This document shows, piece after piece, positions 1 to 10,043 of a DNA stretch of 64,000 bases. This DNA comes from Candidatus Colivivens caballi (GTDB taxonomy: Bacteria; Bacteroidota; Bacteroidia; Bacteroidales; Bacteroidaceae). Where the stretch lies: contig JAGHSZ010000060.1 in the NCBI GenBank assembly GCA_018065565.1, positions 1 to 64,000 on the forward strand, written 5' to 3'. Below the pieces are notes generated by a model. The model ran no database searches. It was given only the letters and a program-made list of their open reading frames with translations, and was not told the DNA's origin. The translations under genes and the position numbers were made by a program. Position 1 is the stretch's first letter. Each line of letters opens with the position of its first letter.

Positions 1-228
1 GTGCGGTGGATAATTGCATCACGAGCGCTCGTAAATGCTCACGCGAGCGGTGGATAATTGAAAAAGGTGTACACCTTCCTGCGAAAAGGTGTACAGCAAA
101 CCTGGAAAAGGTGTACACGAAAATTCAAGAAGGTGTACACCTTTTTTAATTTATGAGCGCTCGTGAAGGAAAACATGAGCGCTCGTGAGAGAAAACACGA
201 GCGGTCGTGAGGGAAAACATGAGTGGAC
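1..228. repeat. 22-bp grid palindrome array 1
   Basis: Core units with the palindrome GGTGTACACC, or a near match, start at 66, 88, 110 and 132, exactly 22 bp apart. Units centred on GAGCGCTC or variants start at 23 and 45 on the left and at 155, 177, 199 and 221 on the right. Their centres continue the same 22-bp grid (48.5, 70.5 ... 136.5, 158.5). A degenerate unit may lie at 1-8. The second core unit reads GGTGTACAGC and the third GGTGTACACG; the two outer ones are perfect. The array may extend left of the window. Confidence 0.9.
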
Positions 229-448
229 CTTCTCCCAACTGTACCCTCCCAATCCCTCCCTTTTCAGAGTGGTGGAATGAAAACATCCAGCGACCCAAGG
301 CGCCGCGTTGCTTGCTATTGGGCTATGGGCACTGCGTGGCTGCCCTTTCAGGGCGAAATATATAAACTTTCTTGCGTCCGTGTTCCTCCAAACACACCCT
401 TCGACTCACTTTTCCTTATTATTATTAATGAGTTTGAGAATAAATGCT

Positions 449-456
449 TAACTTTG
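449..456 (+). promoter_or_regulatory. possible -7 element for nadB
   Basis: TAACTTTG matches the Bacteroidetes -7 consensus TAnnTTTG and lies 36 bp before the chosen nadB start. No clear TTTG -33 box is seen at the expected 19-20 bp spacing, so this is a weak call. The remaining sequence from 229 to 448 shows no gene or structure I can name. Confidence 0.3.
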
Positions 457-492
457 TGCCGTAATTTCACTATAGAACCCACCTGTAGAGTC

Positions 493-2082
493 ATGACAAG
501 GAAATTCGACTTTCTCATTATCGGCAGCGGAGTTGCCGGAATGAGTTACGCTCTCAAGGTAGCGAGAGCCAAGAAAGGCAAGATTGCCATCGTATGTAAG
601 ACTACCCTTGAAGAGGCAAATACAGCCAAGGCACAAGGCGGTATTGCCTCAGTGACAAACCTCTTAGTTGACAACTTCGAAAAACACATTGAGGACACCA
701 TGATTGCCGGTGACTTCATCAGCGACCGCGAAGCAGTGGAACAAGTGGTGAGGAACGCCCCCGACGGCATCCGTGAACTGGTGCAGTGGGGTGTAAACTT
801 CGACAAGAACGACGACGGAAAGTTTGACCTCCACAAGGAAGGTGGCCACAGCGAGTTCCGCATCCTTCACCATGCCGACGACACTGGTGCTGAAATTCAG
901 CGCGGGCTGATGGCAGCCGTACGCAGCAATCCCGACATCGAAGTGCTCGAACATCATTTCGCAGTGGAAATCATCACCCAGCATCACCTCGGAGTGCGCG
1001 TCACACGCCGCACCCCCGACATCGAATGCTATGGTGCATACATACTCAACCCCGAGACGGGTAAGGTCGATACCTACCTCTCGCGCGTGACCATCATGGC
1101 AACAGGCGGCACCGGAGCCATCTATGCCACTACTTCCAACCCTAACATTGCCACTGGCGACGGCATAGCGATGGTTTATCGCGCCAAGGGCAAGGTGCAG
1201 GACATGGAGTTTGTGCAGTTCCACCCGACTGTGCTGTTCAATCCGAAGGAGACTCACCCTGCCTACCTCATCACTGAGGCAATGCGCGGCTACGGAGGCA
1301 TTCTCCGTCTGCCAAACGGCGAGGAGTTCATGCAGAAGTACGACGAGCGTCTGTCGCTGGCACCACGCGACATCGTGGCACGCGCCATCGACAAGGAGAT
1401 GAAGATTCACGGACTCGACCATGTCTGCCTCGATGTCACACACAAGGACCCGGAGGAGACCAAGCACCACTTCCCTAACATCTACGCCAAGTGCCTGTCC
1501 ATCGGCATCGACATCACCAAGGAGTACATACCTGTCTGCCCTTCTGCACACTACATGTGCGGCGGCATCAAGGTCAACCTCGACGGTCAGTCGTCCATCC
1601 GCCGACTCTATGCACTGGGCGAATGCTCATGCACCGGACTGCACGGAGGCAACCGCCTGGCAAGCAACTCGCTCATCGAGGCTGTGGTCTATGCCGATGC
1701 AGCAGCCAAGCACTCAATCGAGGAGGTTGACCAGTACGAGTTCAACGAGGATGTACCTGAGTGGAACGATGAAGGCACCATGACAAACGAGGAGAAAGTG
1801 CTCATCGCACAGGATGTGAAGGAAGTAGGGCAGATCATGAGCACCTATGTGGGCATCGTCCGTTCCGACCTCCGACTCCACCGTGCCTGGGAGCGCCTCG
1901 ACCTGCTGTATGAAGAGACCGAGCACCTGTTCAAGCGTGTGAAACCAACCCGCGACATCTGCGAACTCCGCAACATGATCAATGTGGGCTACCTCATCAC
2001 CCGTCAGGCACTCGAACGCAAGGAAAGCCGTGGACTCCACTTCACTGTCGATTACGCACCACATGCCCTCGACAAGAAATAA
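493..2082 (+). CDS. nadB: L-aspartate oxidase
   Basis: This FAD enzyme oxidises L-aspartate to iminoaspartate, the first step of de novo NAD synthesis, and would hand its product to quinolinate synthase (NadA, not in this window). The 529-residue product opens with a dinucleotide-binding loop GSGVAG (residues 11-16). It carries the family blocks AQGGIA, HADDTG, MEFVQFHPT, SLAPRDIVARA and HGGNRLASNSL, typical of NadB rather than of succinate dehydrogenase flavoprotein. The reading frame stays open to 223, but the added 90 residues resemble no NadB and begin in the repeat array. The ATG at 493, directly before the FAD-binding strand, is therefore preferred. It stands alone, about 110 bp before the next gene. 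Membership is certain; the exact start is likely. Confidence 0.93.
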   Translation: MTRKFDFLIIGSGVAGMSYALKVARAKKGKIAIVCKTTLEEANTAKAQGGIASVTNLLVDNFEKHIEDTMIAGDFISDREAVEQVVRNAPDGIRELVQWGVNFDKNDDGKFDLHKEGGHSEFRILHHADDTGAEIQRGLMAAVRSNPDIEVLEHHFAVEIITQHHLGVRVTRRTPDIECYGAYILNPETGKVDTYLSRVTIMATGGTGAIYATTSNPNIATGDGIAMVYRAKGKVQDMEFVQFHPTVLFNPKETHPAYLITEAMRGYGGILRLPNGEEFMQKYDERLSLAPRDIVARAIDKEMKIHGLDHVCLDVTHKDPEETKHHFPNIYAKCLSIGIDITKEYIPVCPSAHYMCGGIKVNLDGQSSIRRLYALGECSCTGLHGGNRLASNSLIEAVVYADAAAKHSIEEVDQYEFNEDVPEWNDEGTMTNEEKVLIAQDVKEVGQIMSTYVGIVRSDLRLHRAWERLDLLYEETEHLFKRVKPTRDICELRNMINVGYLITRQALERKESRGLHFTVDYAPHALDKK

Positions 2083-2191
2083 GGGATTCTTAAAAAAACT
2101 TCAATTTTATTGTAGTTATTTCATCATCATTGCGTCTAACTGATAAAAGACTAAACAAAATCAAGTTCAAAATAAGTATTAATTAGTAACA

Positions 2192-5002
2192 ATGAAAAGA
2201 TTTCTTTCACTTGTAGCCCTGGCAATAGTTGCCATCGGTGCAACTGCTCAGATGGAGCAGAAAATTCCGCTCGACCCAGCCGTACGCATGGGCAAACTCG
2301 ACAACGGACTCACTTATTACATTCGTCATAACCAGTGGCCTGAACAGCGTGCCGACTTCTACATCGCACAGAAGGTGGGCAGTATGCAGGAAGAGGACGA
2401 CCAGCGCGGTCTGGCTCACTTCCTCGAGCACATGTGCTTCAACGGTACAACACACTTCCCTGGCGACAAACTCAAGTCGTACCTCGAAAGCATCGGTGTG
2501 AAGTTTGGTGAAAACCTCAATGCCTACACATCAACCGACGAGACAGTCTATAATGTAAACAATGTGCCAGTCATTGCACACCCAGGAGCCATCGACTCAT
2601 GTCTGCTCATCTTGCACGACTGGAGCCACGACCTCCTGCTCGAAGACAAGGAAATCGACAAGGAGCGCGGTGTCATCAACGAAGAGTGGCGCTACCGCCA
2701 GCAGGCATCAATGCGTATGTACGACCAGGTGTTCCCGATCATCTATGAAGGCAGCAAGTATGCTTACCGCCTCCCAATCGGAACAATGGATGTAGTGATG
2801 AACTTCAAGTACAAGACTCTGCGCGACTACTACAAGAAGTGGTATCGTCCTGACCTCCAGGCTATCGTCGTTGTCGGCGACATTGATGTTGACCAGGTGG
2901 AACAGAAAATCAAGACCATCTTTGCCGACATCAAGCCAGTGGAGAATCCTGCTGAGCGCATCTACTTCCCAGTGCCTGACAACGCTGAACCAGTGTTTGC
3001 CGTAGGTAAGGACAAGGAAATGACTGCTTCCGAGGCAATCATCATGTGGAAGGAAGATGTGGTGCCAGCAGAGATGAAGCAGGGCATGCAGTACATCGTC
3101 ATCGACTATGTAAAGGGTGCCATCGAGTCAATGCTCAACACCCGTATGGCAGAACTCACACAGAAGCCAAACCCTCCATTCATCCAGGGTCAGGCAGGCT
3201 TCGGCGAATACCTCATCTCAAAGACAAAGGATGCCTTCCAGGGTATTACCGTATTCAAGGACAACGAGTACGAATCTGCCATCAAGGCACTCTATCGTGA
3301 AATTCTCCGTGCAAAGCGATTCGGTTTCACCGAGAGCGAATACATCCGTTATATCGAAAACCTCAAATCGAACCTCGACAACGCATACGAGCGCCGCGAC
3401 AAGATCAGCAACACCAGCTTCTGTGAAGAGTATTACAGAAACTTCCTTGATGCAGAACCTGCAATGGGCATCGAACTCGAGCACCAGCTGATTCCTGCCA
3501 TCGCTGACCAGATTCCAGTTGATGTCATCAATCAGGCTATGGCTCAGGAGGCTGACAGCAACCTCGTAGTGCTCTTCCTCCTCCCTGACAAGGAAGGTGT
3601 GAACATGCCTGAAAAGGACCAGATTCTCCGCTACATGGAGGAGGTTCGTGCCGAGAACATCGAAGCATATAAGGAAGAGGTGAGCGACGAACCACTCGTT
3701 GACGAGTCTGCACTCAAGGGCAGCCCTGTCAAGAAGCAGCAGCCAAGCGTGTTCGACTCACAGCTCATCACACTCAAGAACGGCATCAAGATTTATGTCA
3801 AGAAGACCGACTTCACACCAAACAACATTTCAGTCCGCGCTGTAAGCTGGGGTGGTACATCACTCTTCAGCAACGACGAATGGCTCAATGCTGATGAGAT
3901 CGACATGGCTCAGCAGGGCGGTTTCGGCAATTTCTCTGCCATCGACCTCCGCAAGAAACTCGCTGGCAAGAAGGTCAGCATGACTCCATCAGTAGGTGCA
4001 AGGACTGAGACCATCGGCGGTTCATGTGTGACTAAGGACCTCGAAACTGAACTCCAGCTCATCTACCTCGCATTCACTTCAATCCGCCGCGACGACGATG
4101 TATTTGCATCAACCATCCAGCGTGCAAAGGCAAGTCTCGAAAACGCAGAACTTCAGCCAACCACTGCACTTCAGGACTCTATCGCCAGCGTCATCTACAA
4201 CAACAATGTACGTGCTCTCCGCACAAAGGCTTCCGACCTCGACAAACTCTCTTACGACCGCATTCTCGAAATGTACAAGGAGCGTTTCGCTGACGGCGAC
4301 GACTTCGACTTCTACTTCGTGGGCGACATCGACATCGAGACAGCTCTTCCACTCTTCGAGAAGTATCTCGGAAGCATTCCAGTGAAGAAGGGTGCTGAGA
4401 AGTTCAAGAAGATTGACATGAAGATGGCAGACGGCGAAATCACCAATGTCTTCCAGAAGAAGCAGGAGACTCCAGCTGCAACAGTCCTCTTCGTATATCA
4501 CACACACGACTTCAAGGAAGACCTCCGCAGCATTCTCACTCTCGACATGCTCGATCAGGTGATGAACATGAAATACACTGAGACTGTCCGTGAGGACGAA
4601 GGTGGTGCTTACAGCGTAGGCGTACAGTCAGGTAGCACCGACTATCCAGAGACTCAGGCACAGATGATTTTCCAACTCCCAACATCTCCTGACAAGCGTC
4701 AGCACATGACTGAAATCATCTATAACGGCGTTGAGGACATCGTCAACAATGGTCCTTCTGCTGAAATGCTCGACAAGGCAAAGCAGTATCTCCACCGCAG
4801 CCACGACGAGAACATCAAGGGCAACGGTTACTGGCTCAGCCAGCTTATCAACATGACTCGCGAGAACAAGGACTATGTCACTGACTACGACAAGGTTGTT
4901 GACTCCATCACACCAGCCGATGTTCAGGCACTCGCAAAGAAACTGTTCAAGTCAGGCAACCGCATCGAAGTCGGCATGACTGACGACAGCCAGAGCAAAT
5001 AA
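2192..5002 (+). CDS. M16 family zinc metallopeptidase, exported
   Basis: The 936-residue protein begins with a signal peptide (hydrophobic residues 4-16, likely cut after ATAQ near residue 20), so it acts in the periplasm or at the outer membrane. Residues 76-80 form the inverted zinc motif HFLEH of M16 (insulinase/pitrilysin) peptidases. The third ligand is expected in the ERGVINEEW region near residue 150. A second M16-like half follows (about residues 510-930) without an HxxEH motif, the usual non-catalytic partner domain in large single-chain M16 enzymes. The length fits the PqqL/zinc protease group common in Bacteroidales. The substrate is unknown. A strong terminator follows at 5061. 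Confidence 0.9.
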   Translation: MKRFLSLVALAIVAIGATAQMEQKIPLDPAVRMGKLDNGLTYYIRHNQWPEQRADFYIAQKVGSMQEEDDQRGLAHFLEHMCFNGTTHFPGDKLKSYLESIGVKFGENLNAYTSTDETVYNVNNVPVIAHPGAIDSCLLILHDWSHDLLLEDKEIDKERGVINEEWRYRQQASMRMYDQVFPIIYEGSKYAYRLPIGTMDVVMNFKYKTLRDYYKKWYRPDLQAIVVVGDIDVDQVEQKIKTIFADIKPVENPAERIYFPVPDNAEPVFAVGKDKEMTASEAIIMWKEDVVPAEMKQGMQYIVIDYVKGAIESMLNTRMAELTQKPNPPFIQGQAGFGEYLISKTKDAFQGITVFKDNEYESAIKALYREILRAKRFGFTESEYIRYIENLKSNLDNAYERRDKISNTSFCEEYYRNFLDAEPAMGIELEHQLIPAIADQIPVDVINQAMAQEADSNLVVLFLLPDKEGVNMPEKDQILRYMEEVRAENIEAYKEEVSDEPLVDESALKGSPVKKQQPSVFDSQLITLKNGIKIYVKKTDFTPNNISVRAVSWGGTSLFSNDEWLNADEIDMAQQGGFGNFSAIDLRKKLAGKKVSMTPSVGARTETIGGSCVTKDLETELQLIYLAFTSIRRDDDVFASTIQRAKASLENAELQPTTALQDSIASVIYNNNVRALRTKASDLDKLSYDRILEMYKERFADGDDFDFYFVGDIDIETALPLFEKYLGSIPVKKGAEKFKKIDMKMADGEITNVFQKKQETPAATVLFVYHTHDFKEDLRSILTLDMLDQVMNMKYTETVREDEGGAYSVGVQSGSTDYPETQAQMIFQLPTSPDKRQHMTEIIYNGVEDIVNNGPSAEMLDKAKQYLHRSHDENIKGNGYWLSQLINMTRENKDYVTDYDKVVDSITPADVQALAKKLFKSGNRIEVGMTDDSQSK

Positions 5003-5060
5003 CACGACAAACCATCGTCGAGCGTGCCAGGCGCACGCTTGGCGGATTGGGAAAAAACGA

Positions 5061-5097
5061 AAAAAGCCATGCGGCCGGTCGGCCGCATGGCTTTTTT
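5061..5097 (+). terminator. rho-independent terminator after the M16 gene
   Basis: A perfect stem of GCCATGCGGCC and its complement closes a 4-base GGTC loop. It is preceded by an A-run and followed by a T-run (CTTTTTT), so it could work on both strands. It ends the M16 transcript and may also stop readthrough from groEL. Confidence 0.88.
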
Positions 5098-5100
5098 AAT

Positions 5101-5146
5101 CCAAATCGTTCATTAGCGTGTAACAGCCTAATGACCGATTTTGGTT
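5101..5146. repeat. imperfect palindrome, intact copy flanking groESL
   Basis: CCAAATCGTTCATTAGC at 5101 pairs with CCTAATGACCGATTTTGG at 5127-5144 around a loop of about 10 bases. The same two arms recur on the other side of groES-groEL (7205-7223 and 7395-7412), separated there by about 170 bp. Function unknown. Confidence 0.65.
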
Positions 5147-5156
5147 CAATTGTTCA

Positions 5157-5195
5157 TAAAAAATACACGGTGAGCAACAGACTTGCCCACCGTGC
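5157..5195 (-). terminator. rho-independent terminator of groESL
   Basis: Read on the minus strand, GCACGGTGGGCA and TGCTCACCGTGT form a stem with one mismatch around a short loop. A T-rich run (ATTTTTTAT) follows. It lies about 25-60 bp past the groEL stop codon. Confidence 0.7.
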
Positions 5196-5220
5196 ATAAT
5201 ATTCGTATTGCGTATCGTTA

Positions 5221-6861
<1,641 letters not shown>

Positions 6862-6875
6862 TTAATAATTAAATG

Positions 6876-7154
6876 TTATGAATTTTTAAGCACCGCGAGA
6901 ATGTCGTTCTGACGCATAATGAGATACTTGACACCTTCGTATTCCAGTTCTGTGCCTGAGTATTTGCCGTAGAGCACCTGGTCGCCCACTTTGAGGACCA
7001 TTTCCTCGTCCTTTGTACCGTTGCCAACAGCAACAACTTCACCCTTCAGAGGTTTCTCCTTTGCAGTGTCAGGGATGATGATACCGCCGATAGTTTTTTC
7101 TTCAGCCGGTGCAGGAAGTACGAGCACGCGGTCAGCTAATGGTTGAATGTTCAT
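6876..7154 (-). CDS. groES: co-chaperonin GroES (Hsp10)
   Basis: This 92-residue lid protein of the GroEL chamber starts [12 protein letters not shown], as usual for the family. The mobile-loop region [18 protein letters not shown], which contacts GroEL, is intact. The C-terminal half [20 protein letters not shown] is canonical. It is the first gene of the groES-groEL operon. The 750 bp upstream, up to the divergent methyltransferase gene, hold no other gene, only the split palindrome and repeat array 2. I did not find a convincing promoter motif for groES. Confidence 0.97.
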   Translation of the reverse strand: MNIQPLADRVLVLPAPAEEKTIGGIIIPDTAKEKPLKGEVVAVGNGTKDEEMVLKVGDQVLYGKYSGTELEYEGVKYLIMRQNDILAVLKNS

Positions 7155-7204
7155 AAATTTTGATTGTTTAGTTATTTGGTAGTTTTTGTTATTGAGTCAT
7201 TTAA

Positions 7205-7223
7205 CCCAAATCGTTCATTAGCG
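7205..7223. repeat. left arm of split groESL-flanking palindrome
   Basis: CCCAAATCGTTCATTAGCG matches the left arm of the intact element at 5101. Its partner arm lies at 7395-7412, so about 170 bp separate arms that are 10 bp apart in the intact copy. Confidence 0.6.
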
Positions 7224-7382
7224 TTATGATGACCGAATGACTGAATGTCATGAGGTTTGCGACGACTCGGCGTTTATGCCGACAAAGGAGTTTTTTAGCA
7301 GATGTATTGCCGGTTTGAGGGCGCAATGGGGTTCCATTGTAACCGAGAAGCGACATTACAGATGACGAAAAGAAGGCTTGTC

Positions 7383-7416
7383 AGCGCGTAACAGCCTAAT
7401 GACCGATTTGGGTTTA
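7383..7416. repeat. right arm of split groESL-flanking palindrome
   Basis: AGCGCGTAACAGCCTAATG followed by ACCGATTTGGG matches the loop and right arm of the element at 5101-5146. AGCG stands on both sides of the extra 7225-7382 segment (7220-7223 and 7383-7386), as a target duplication might, but four bases can match by chance. Confidence 0.6.
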
Positions 7417-7454
7417 ATGCCCAGCAAGGGGAAATTTGTTGTCTTTCCCTTAAC

Positions 7455-7705
7455 GAGCATTGATGTTTCCCTTAACGAGCATTGATGTTTTCCCTCGCGA
7501 GCGCTGATGTTTTCCTTCGCGAGCGCTGATGTTTTCCTTCGCGAGCGCTCATAAATAATAAAAAGGTGTACACCTTCTTGACATTTGGTGTACACCTTTT
7601 TCTGGAATGCTGTACACCTTTTTTCGGTAAGGTGTACACCTTTTTGTATTATCGTCCGCTCGATAGACCATTTACGAGCGCTCGAAAAGACATTTGTCTC
7701 CGCTC
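7455..7705. repeat. 22-bp grid palindrome array 2
   Basis: Left GAGCGCTC-type units start at 7455, 7477, 7499, 7521 and 7543. Core GGTGTACACC-type units start at 7565, 7587, 7609 and 7631. Right units start at 7654, 7676 and 7698. All steps are 22 bp between centres except the left-to-core junction, which is 23. The array lies in the divergent gap between groES and the RsmF-like gene. Its core reads as the reverse complement of the core of array 1: the third unit, GCTGTACACC, corresponds to the second unit of array 1. Confidence 0.9.
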
Positions 7706-7797
7706 GTGAGAGAAAATAGTTGTTGGAGGTAGGCACTGCTGTGCAGCGGTGTAGTTAGCGGTGACATATGCCGACAACCCGATTTATTCTGTAACTC

Positions 7798-7828
7798 TTT
7801 GCTATGTCGTGTAAAAGTGTTACCTTTG
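7798..7828 (+). promoter_or_regulatory. Bacteroidetes-type promoter of the RsmF-like gene
   Basis: TTTG at 7798-7801, a 19-bp spacer and TACCTTTG at 7821-7828 match the primary sigma consensus of the phylum. Transcription would start near 7835, giving a leader of about 70 nt. Confidence 0.6.
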
Positions 7829-7903
7829 CATCAGTTATCATTCCCCTGTAATTGTGGCATGAATGCCACTCCTACACACAGATATATAATACATAAGTAA
7901 AGA

Positions 7904-9283
7904 ATGCAGTTACCTGAAGATTTTATACAGCAGATGCGTGACACATTGCCCGAAGGTGAGTTTGAGCCGTTTATGAAAGCAATGGACGAACCTTGTCCGG
8001 TGAGTGTGAGATGGAGAAATGCAGATGTCATTGCTGCCGCAAAGCGGTGTGACGGTACGCCATGGGCAGAAATGGCTGCTGCGGATGAGCAGGTTGTGCC
8101 ATGGTGCCCGCTTGGCAGGTATCTTCGTCTGCGACCGTCGTTTACGATGGATCCGCTGCTTCATGCCGGTGCATACTATGTGCAAGAGGCTTCGTCGATG
8201 TTTATCTGGCATTTGTGCCAGTGGTTGAAGGCGGAAGGAGAGTGGGGTGGTGCTGTCCGTGCTCTTGACCTCTGTGCTGCTCCCGGTGGTAAATCAACAT
8301 TGTTGCAGACTGCGTTGCCTGCAGGGTCGCGCCTGATTGCTAACGAGATAATGCCGAAGCGTGCTCAGGTGCTGCGCGAGAATGTGAGCAAGTGGACTCG
8401 TCGCCCGGTTGATGCTGATGTGGATGCCTCAGCTGTGAGTGTGCTGGTGACCAACAACTCGCCTGCTGATGTCAGCCGTATGGGCAGTGGCGTGTTTGAC
8501 TTCATCCTCTGCGATGTGCCATGCTCGGGCGAGGGTATGTTCCGTAAGGATGAAAAGGCTGTGGAGGACTGGAGCCTGGCAAATGTGACTATGTGCCAGG
8601 AGCGTCAGCGCGACATCGTTTCGACCATCTGGAAAACTCTTCGTGAAGGCGGTTACATGATTTACAGCACTTGCACATATAACCGTCGGGAGGATGAGGA
8701 CAATGTCAGATGGATTGCCGACGAACTTGGTGCCGACATTGTCAGTGTGCCAGTTCCTGCGGAATGGAATGTGACGAATGCTCCGTTCTATCATTTTTAC
8801 CCTCACAGGGTGAGTGGCGAGGGCTTCTTCTGCGCTTTGCTGAAAAAACATGGTGCGACTGCTGATGATGTGGAACCGGTGTGTGCAGCAGATGACTCTG
8901 AGCAGGACTGTGCTGTGGATGAATGGAGGCAGAATGGCAAGTCAAACGGTAAGGAAATGGTCTCGGCTAATGATAAAAAGTTGCGCAAGGGACATAAGGT
9001 GAAGAACAAAAAGGGTGGGGCGGCTCCCGACTCGGCAGATGCCATGCCTGGCGGTCTGAAAGTGTTGCCACTTGAAAACAAATACGAGCCGCCATTCGTC
9101 GATGTCGGCTCGCACATTGCTTTGAAGTATTTGCATGGAGAGGCTATACAACTTCCAGCCGATGCTCCACGGGGCTTGGTTACAGTCACTTTTTGCGGAA
9201 TGCCACTGGGACTGGCAAAGAACATTGGTGCGCGTGCCAATAATCTTTACCTAAAAGAATGGCGAATAAGGAAACAAGTGTGA
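7904..9283 (+). CDS. RsmF/NOL1-NOP2-Sun family rRNA cytosine-C5 methyltransferase
   Basis: The 459-residue product is an S-adenosylmethionine-dependent enzyme predicted to methylate cytosine C5 in rRNA. The SAM site LDLCAAPGGKST sits near residue 125. The two family cysteines are present in DVPCSGEGM (structural/release) and STCTYN (nucleophile). An N-terminal PUA-like/RsmF lead-in (PCPVSVRWRN) and a C-terminal RNA-binding tail (GLAKNIGARANNLYLKEWR) match the RsmF-like subgroup. Between them, at about residues 325-385, lies a Lys/Glu-rich, poorly conserved linker. The target base is inferred from the family only, so no symbol is given. It has its own promoter and lies tail-to-tail with the next gene. 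Confidence 0.88.
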   Translation: MQLPEDFIQQMRDTLPEGEFEPFMKAMDEPCPVSVRWRNADVIAAAKRCDGTPWAEMAAADEQVVPWCPLGRYLRLRPSFTMDPLLHAGAYYVQEASSMFIWHLCQWLKAEGEWGGAVRALDLCAAPGGKSTLLQTALPAGSRLIANEIMPKRAQVLRENVSKWTRRPVDADVDASAVSVLVTNNSPADVSRMGSGVFDFILCDVPCSGEGMFRKDEKAVEDWSLANVTMCQERQRDIVSTIWKTLREGGYMIYSTCTYNRREDEDNVRWIADELGADIVSVPVPAEWNVTNAPFYHFYPHRVSGEGFFCALLKKHGATADDVEPVCAADDSEQDCAVDEWRQNGKSNGKEMVSANDKKLRKGHKVKNKKGGAAPDSADAMPGGLKVLPLENKYEPPFVDVGSHIALKYLHGEAIQLPADAPRGLVTVTFCGMPLGLAKNIGARANNLYLKEWRIRKQV

Positions 9284-9284
9284 C

Positions 9285-9860
9285 TTAGTTGTCTGAGTTC
9301 TCTTCTTGGTTTTCGTCGAGGAACTGGTAGATAAAGTTGTTGCTCTTGGCAGAAGGGAACTGGCTGCGTGAATCGACATCCTGACGGTTGCGCAGATGGT
9401 TGACGACGCGGTTGTAGCAGTCCATTGGACTTGATGCTTTCAGTTTTGCACGGAACCGTGTGTCGCGATACTGGAACTTGTTTGTTTCAGGAATTAGAAT
9501 AACTCGTTTGAAGAGAAGGGTTGCTTCGTACCAGCCTTCCAATGGTTCGTTGAGCTTGTCCAGCACCGATTTTTTCTTTTCTGCAATGTAGGTGCCATCG
9601 GCTTTCTGCTGGTTGCGGATGCGTTCGAGTTCCTTGAATTCCTCAAGTGTGTTTGCCTCTGTCTTGAGAAATAAAACATAATTAGTGTAGCCAACCTTCA
9701 AGCGATAAGGGTAGAGATTGCTTGAGTTTTGAAAACTGATAATCTTGTTGATTACCGAATCATCAACTTTTACTTCTTTCAATGATTCCAAAAACGCAAC
9801 AACCTCTTCCATGTTGGTTGCCAGCGTGTCATGCTCAAAATAGCGTACATATAAATTCAT
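9285..9860 (-). CDS. conserved protein of unknown function
   Basis: This 191-residue soluble protein has no signal peptide or membrane segment. It is rich in charged residues, with a likely helical middle (LEEFKELERIRNQQKADG) and an acidic tail ending NQEENSDN. The architecture looks like a small Bacteroidales-specific protein, but I do not recognise a named family and assign no function. It ends one base from the stop of the methyltransferase gene (convergent) and is transcribed alone. A possible -7 element, TAACTTTG, lies at 9924-9931. The coding frame is clean and its codon use matches its neighbours, so I think the gene is real. Confidence 0.75.
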   Translation of the reverse strand: MNLYVRYFEHDTLATNMEEVVAFLESLKEVKVDDSVINKIISFQNSSNLYPYRLKVGYTNYVLFLKTEANTLEEFKELERIRNQQKADGTYIAEKKKSVLDKLNEPLEGWYEATLLFKRVILIPETNKFQYRDTRFRAKLKASSPMDCYNRVVNHLRNRQDVDSRSQFPSAKSNNFIYQFLDENQEENSDN

Positions 9861-9923
9861 AATCTAAAAACAACTTGTGAATTAAGGAGCCGCGCACTCT
9901 TTAATTCTGTTAAAAAATCAATG

Positions 9924-9931
9924 CAAAGTTA
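9924..9931 (-). promoter_or_regulatory. possible -7 element for the gene at 9860
   Basis: TAACTTTG on the minus strand matches TAnnTTTG and lies about 64 bp upstream of the start codon. No good -33 box was found at 19-20 bp. Confidence 0.35.
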
Positions 9932-10043
9932 GGAAAATTAATGTAATATAGTGTTATGTAAGTGCGTTTTTTTGTGGATGATGTGGCTAAAATGCAGGCT
10001 GAATGATGCGTTTTTGAAAGTGAAGTGTGCAAATGCGGCAATT

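Noticed and set aside
223..492. Long N-terminal extension of nadB (about 90 residues)
   Set aside because: It begins inside repeat array 1 and resembles no L-aspartate oxidase. The ATG at 493 gives a normal N-terminus.
664..1551. Minus-strand frame of 295 codons
   Set aside because: It lies wholly opposite nadB and matches no family; it is a shadow of the real gene.
7356..7736. Minus-strand frame of 126 codons
   Set aside because: It is mostly a readthrough of array 2. The 22-bp unit is open in several frames, which creates repetitive pseudo-peptides.
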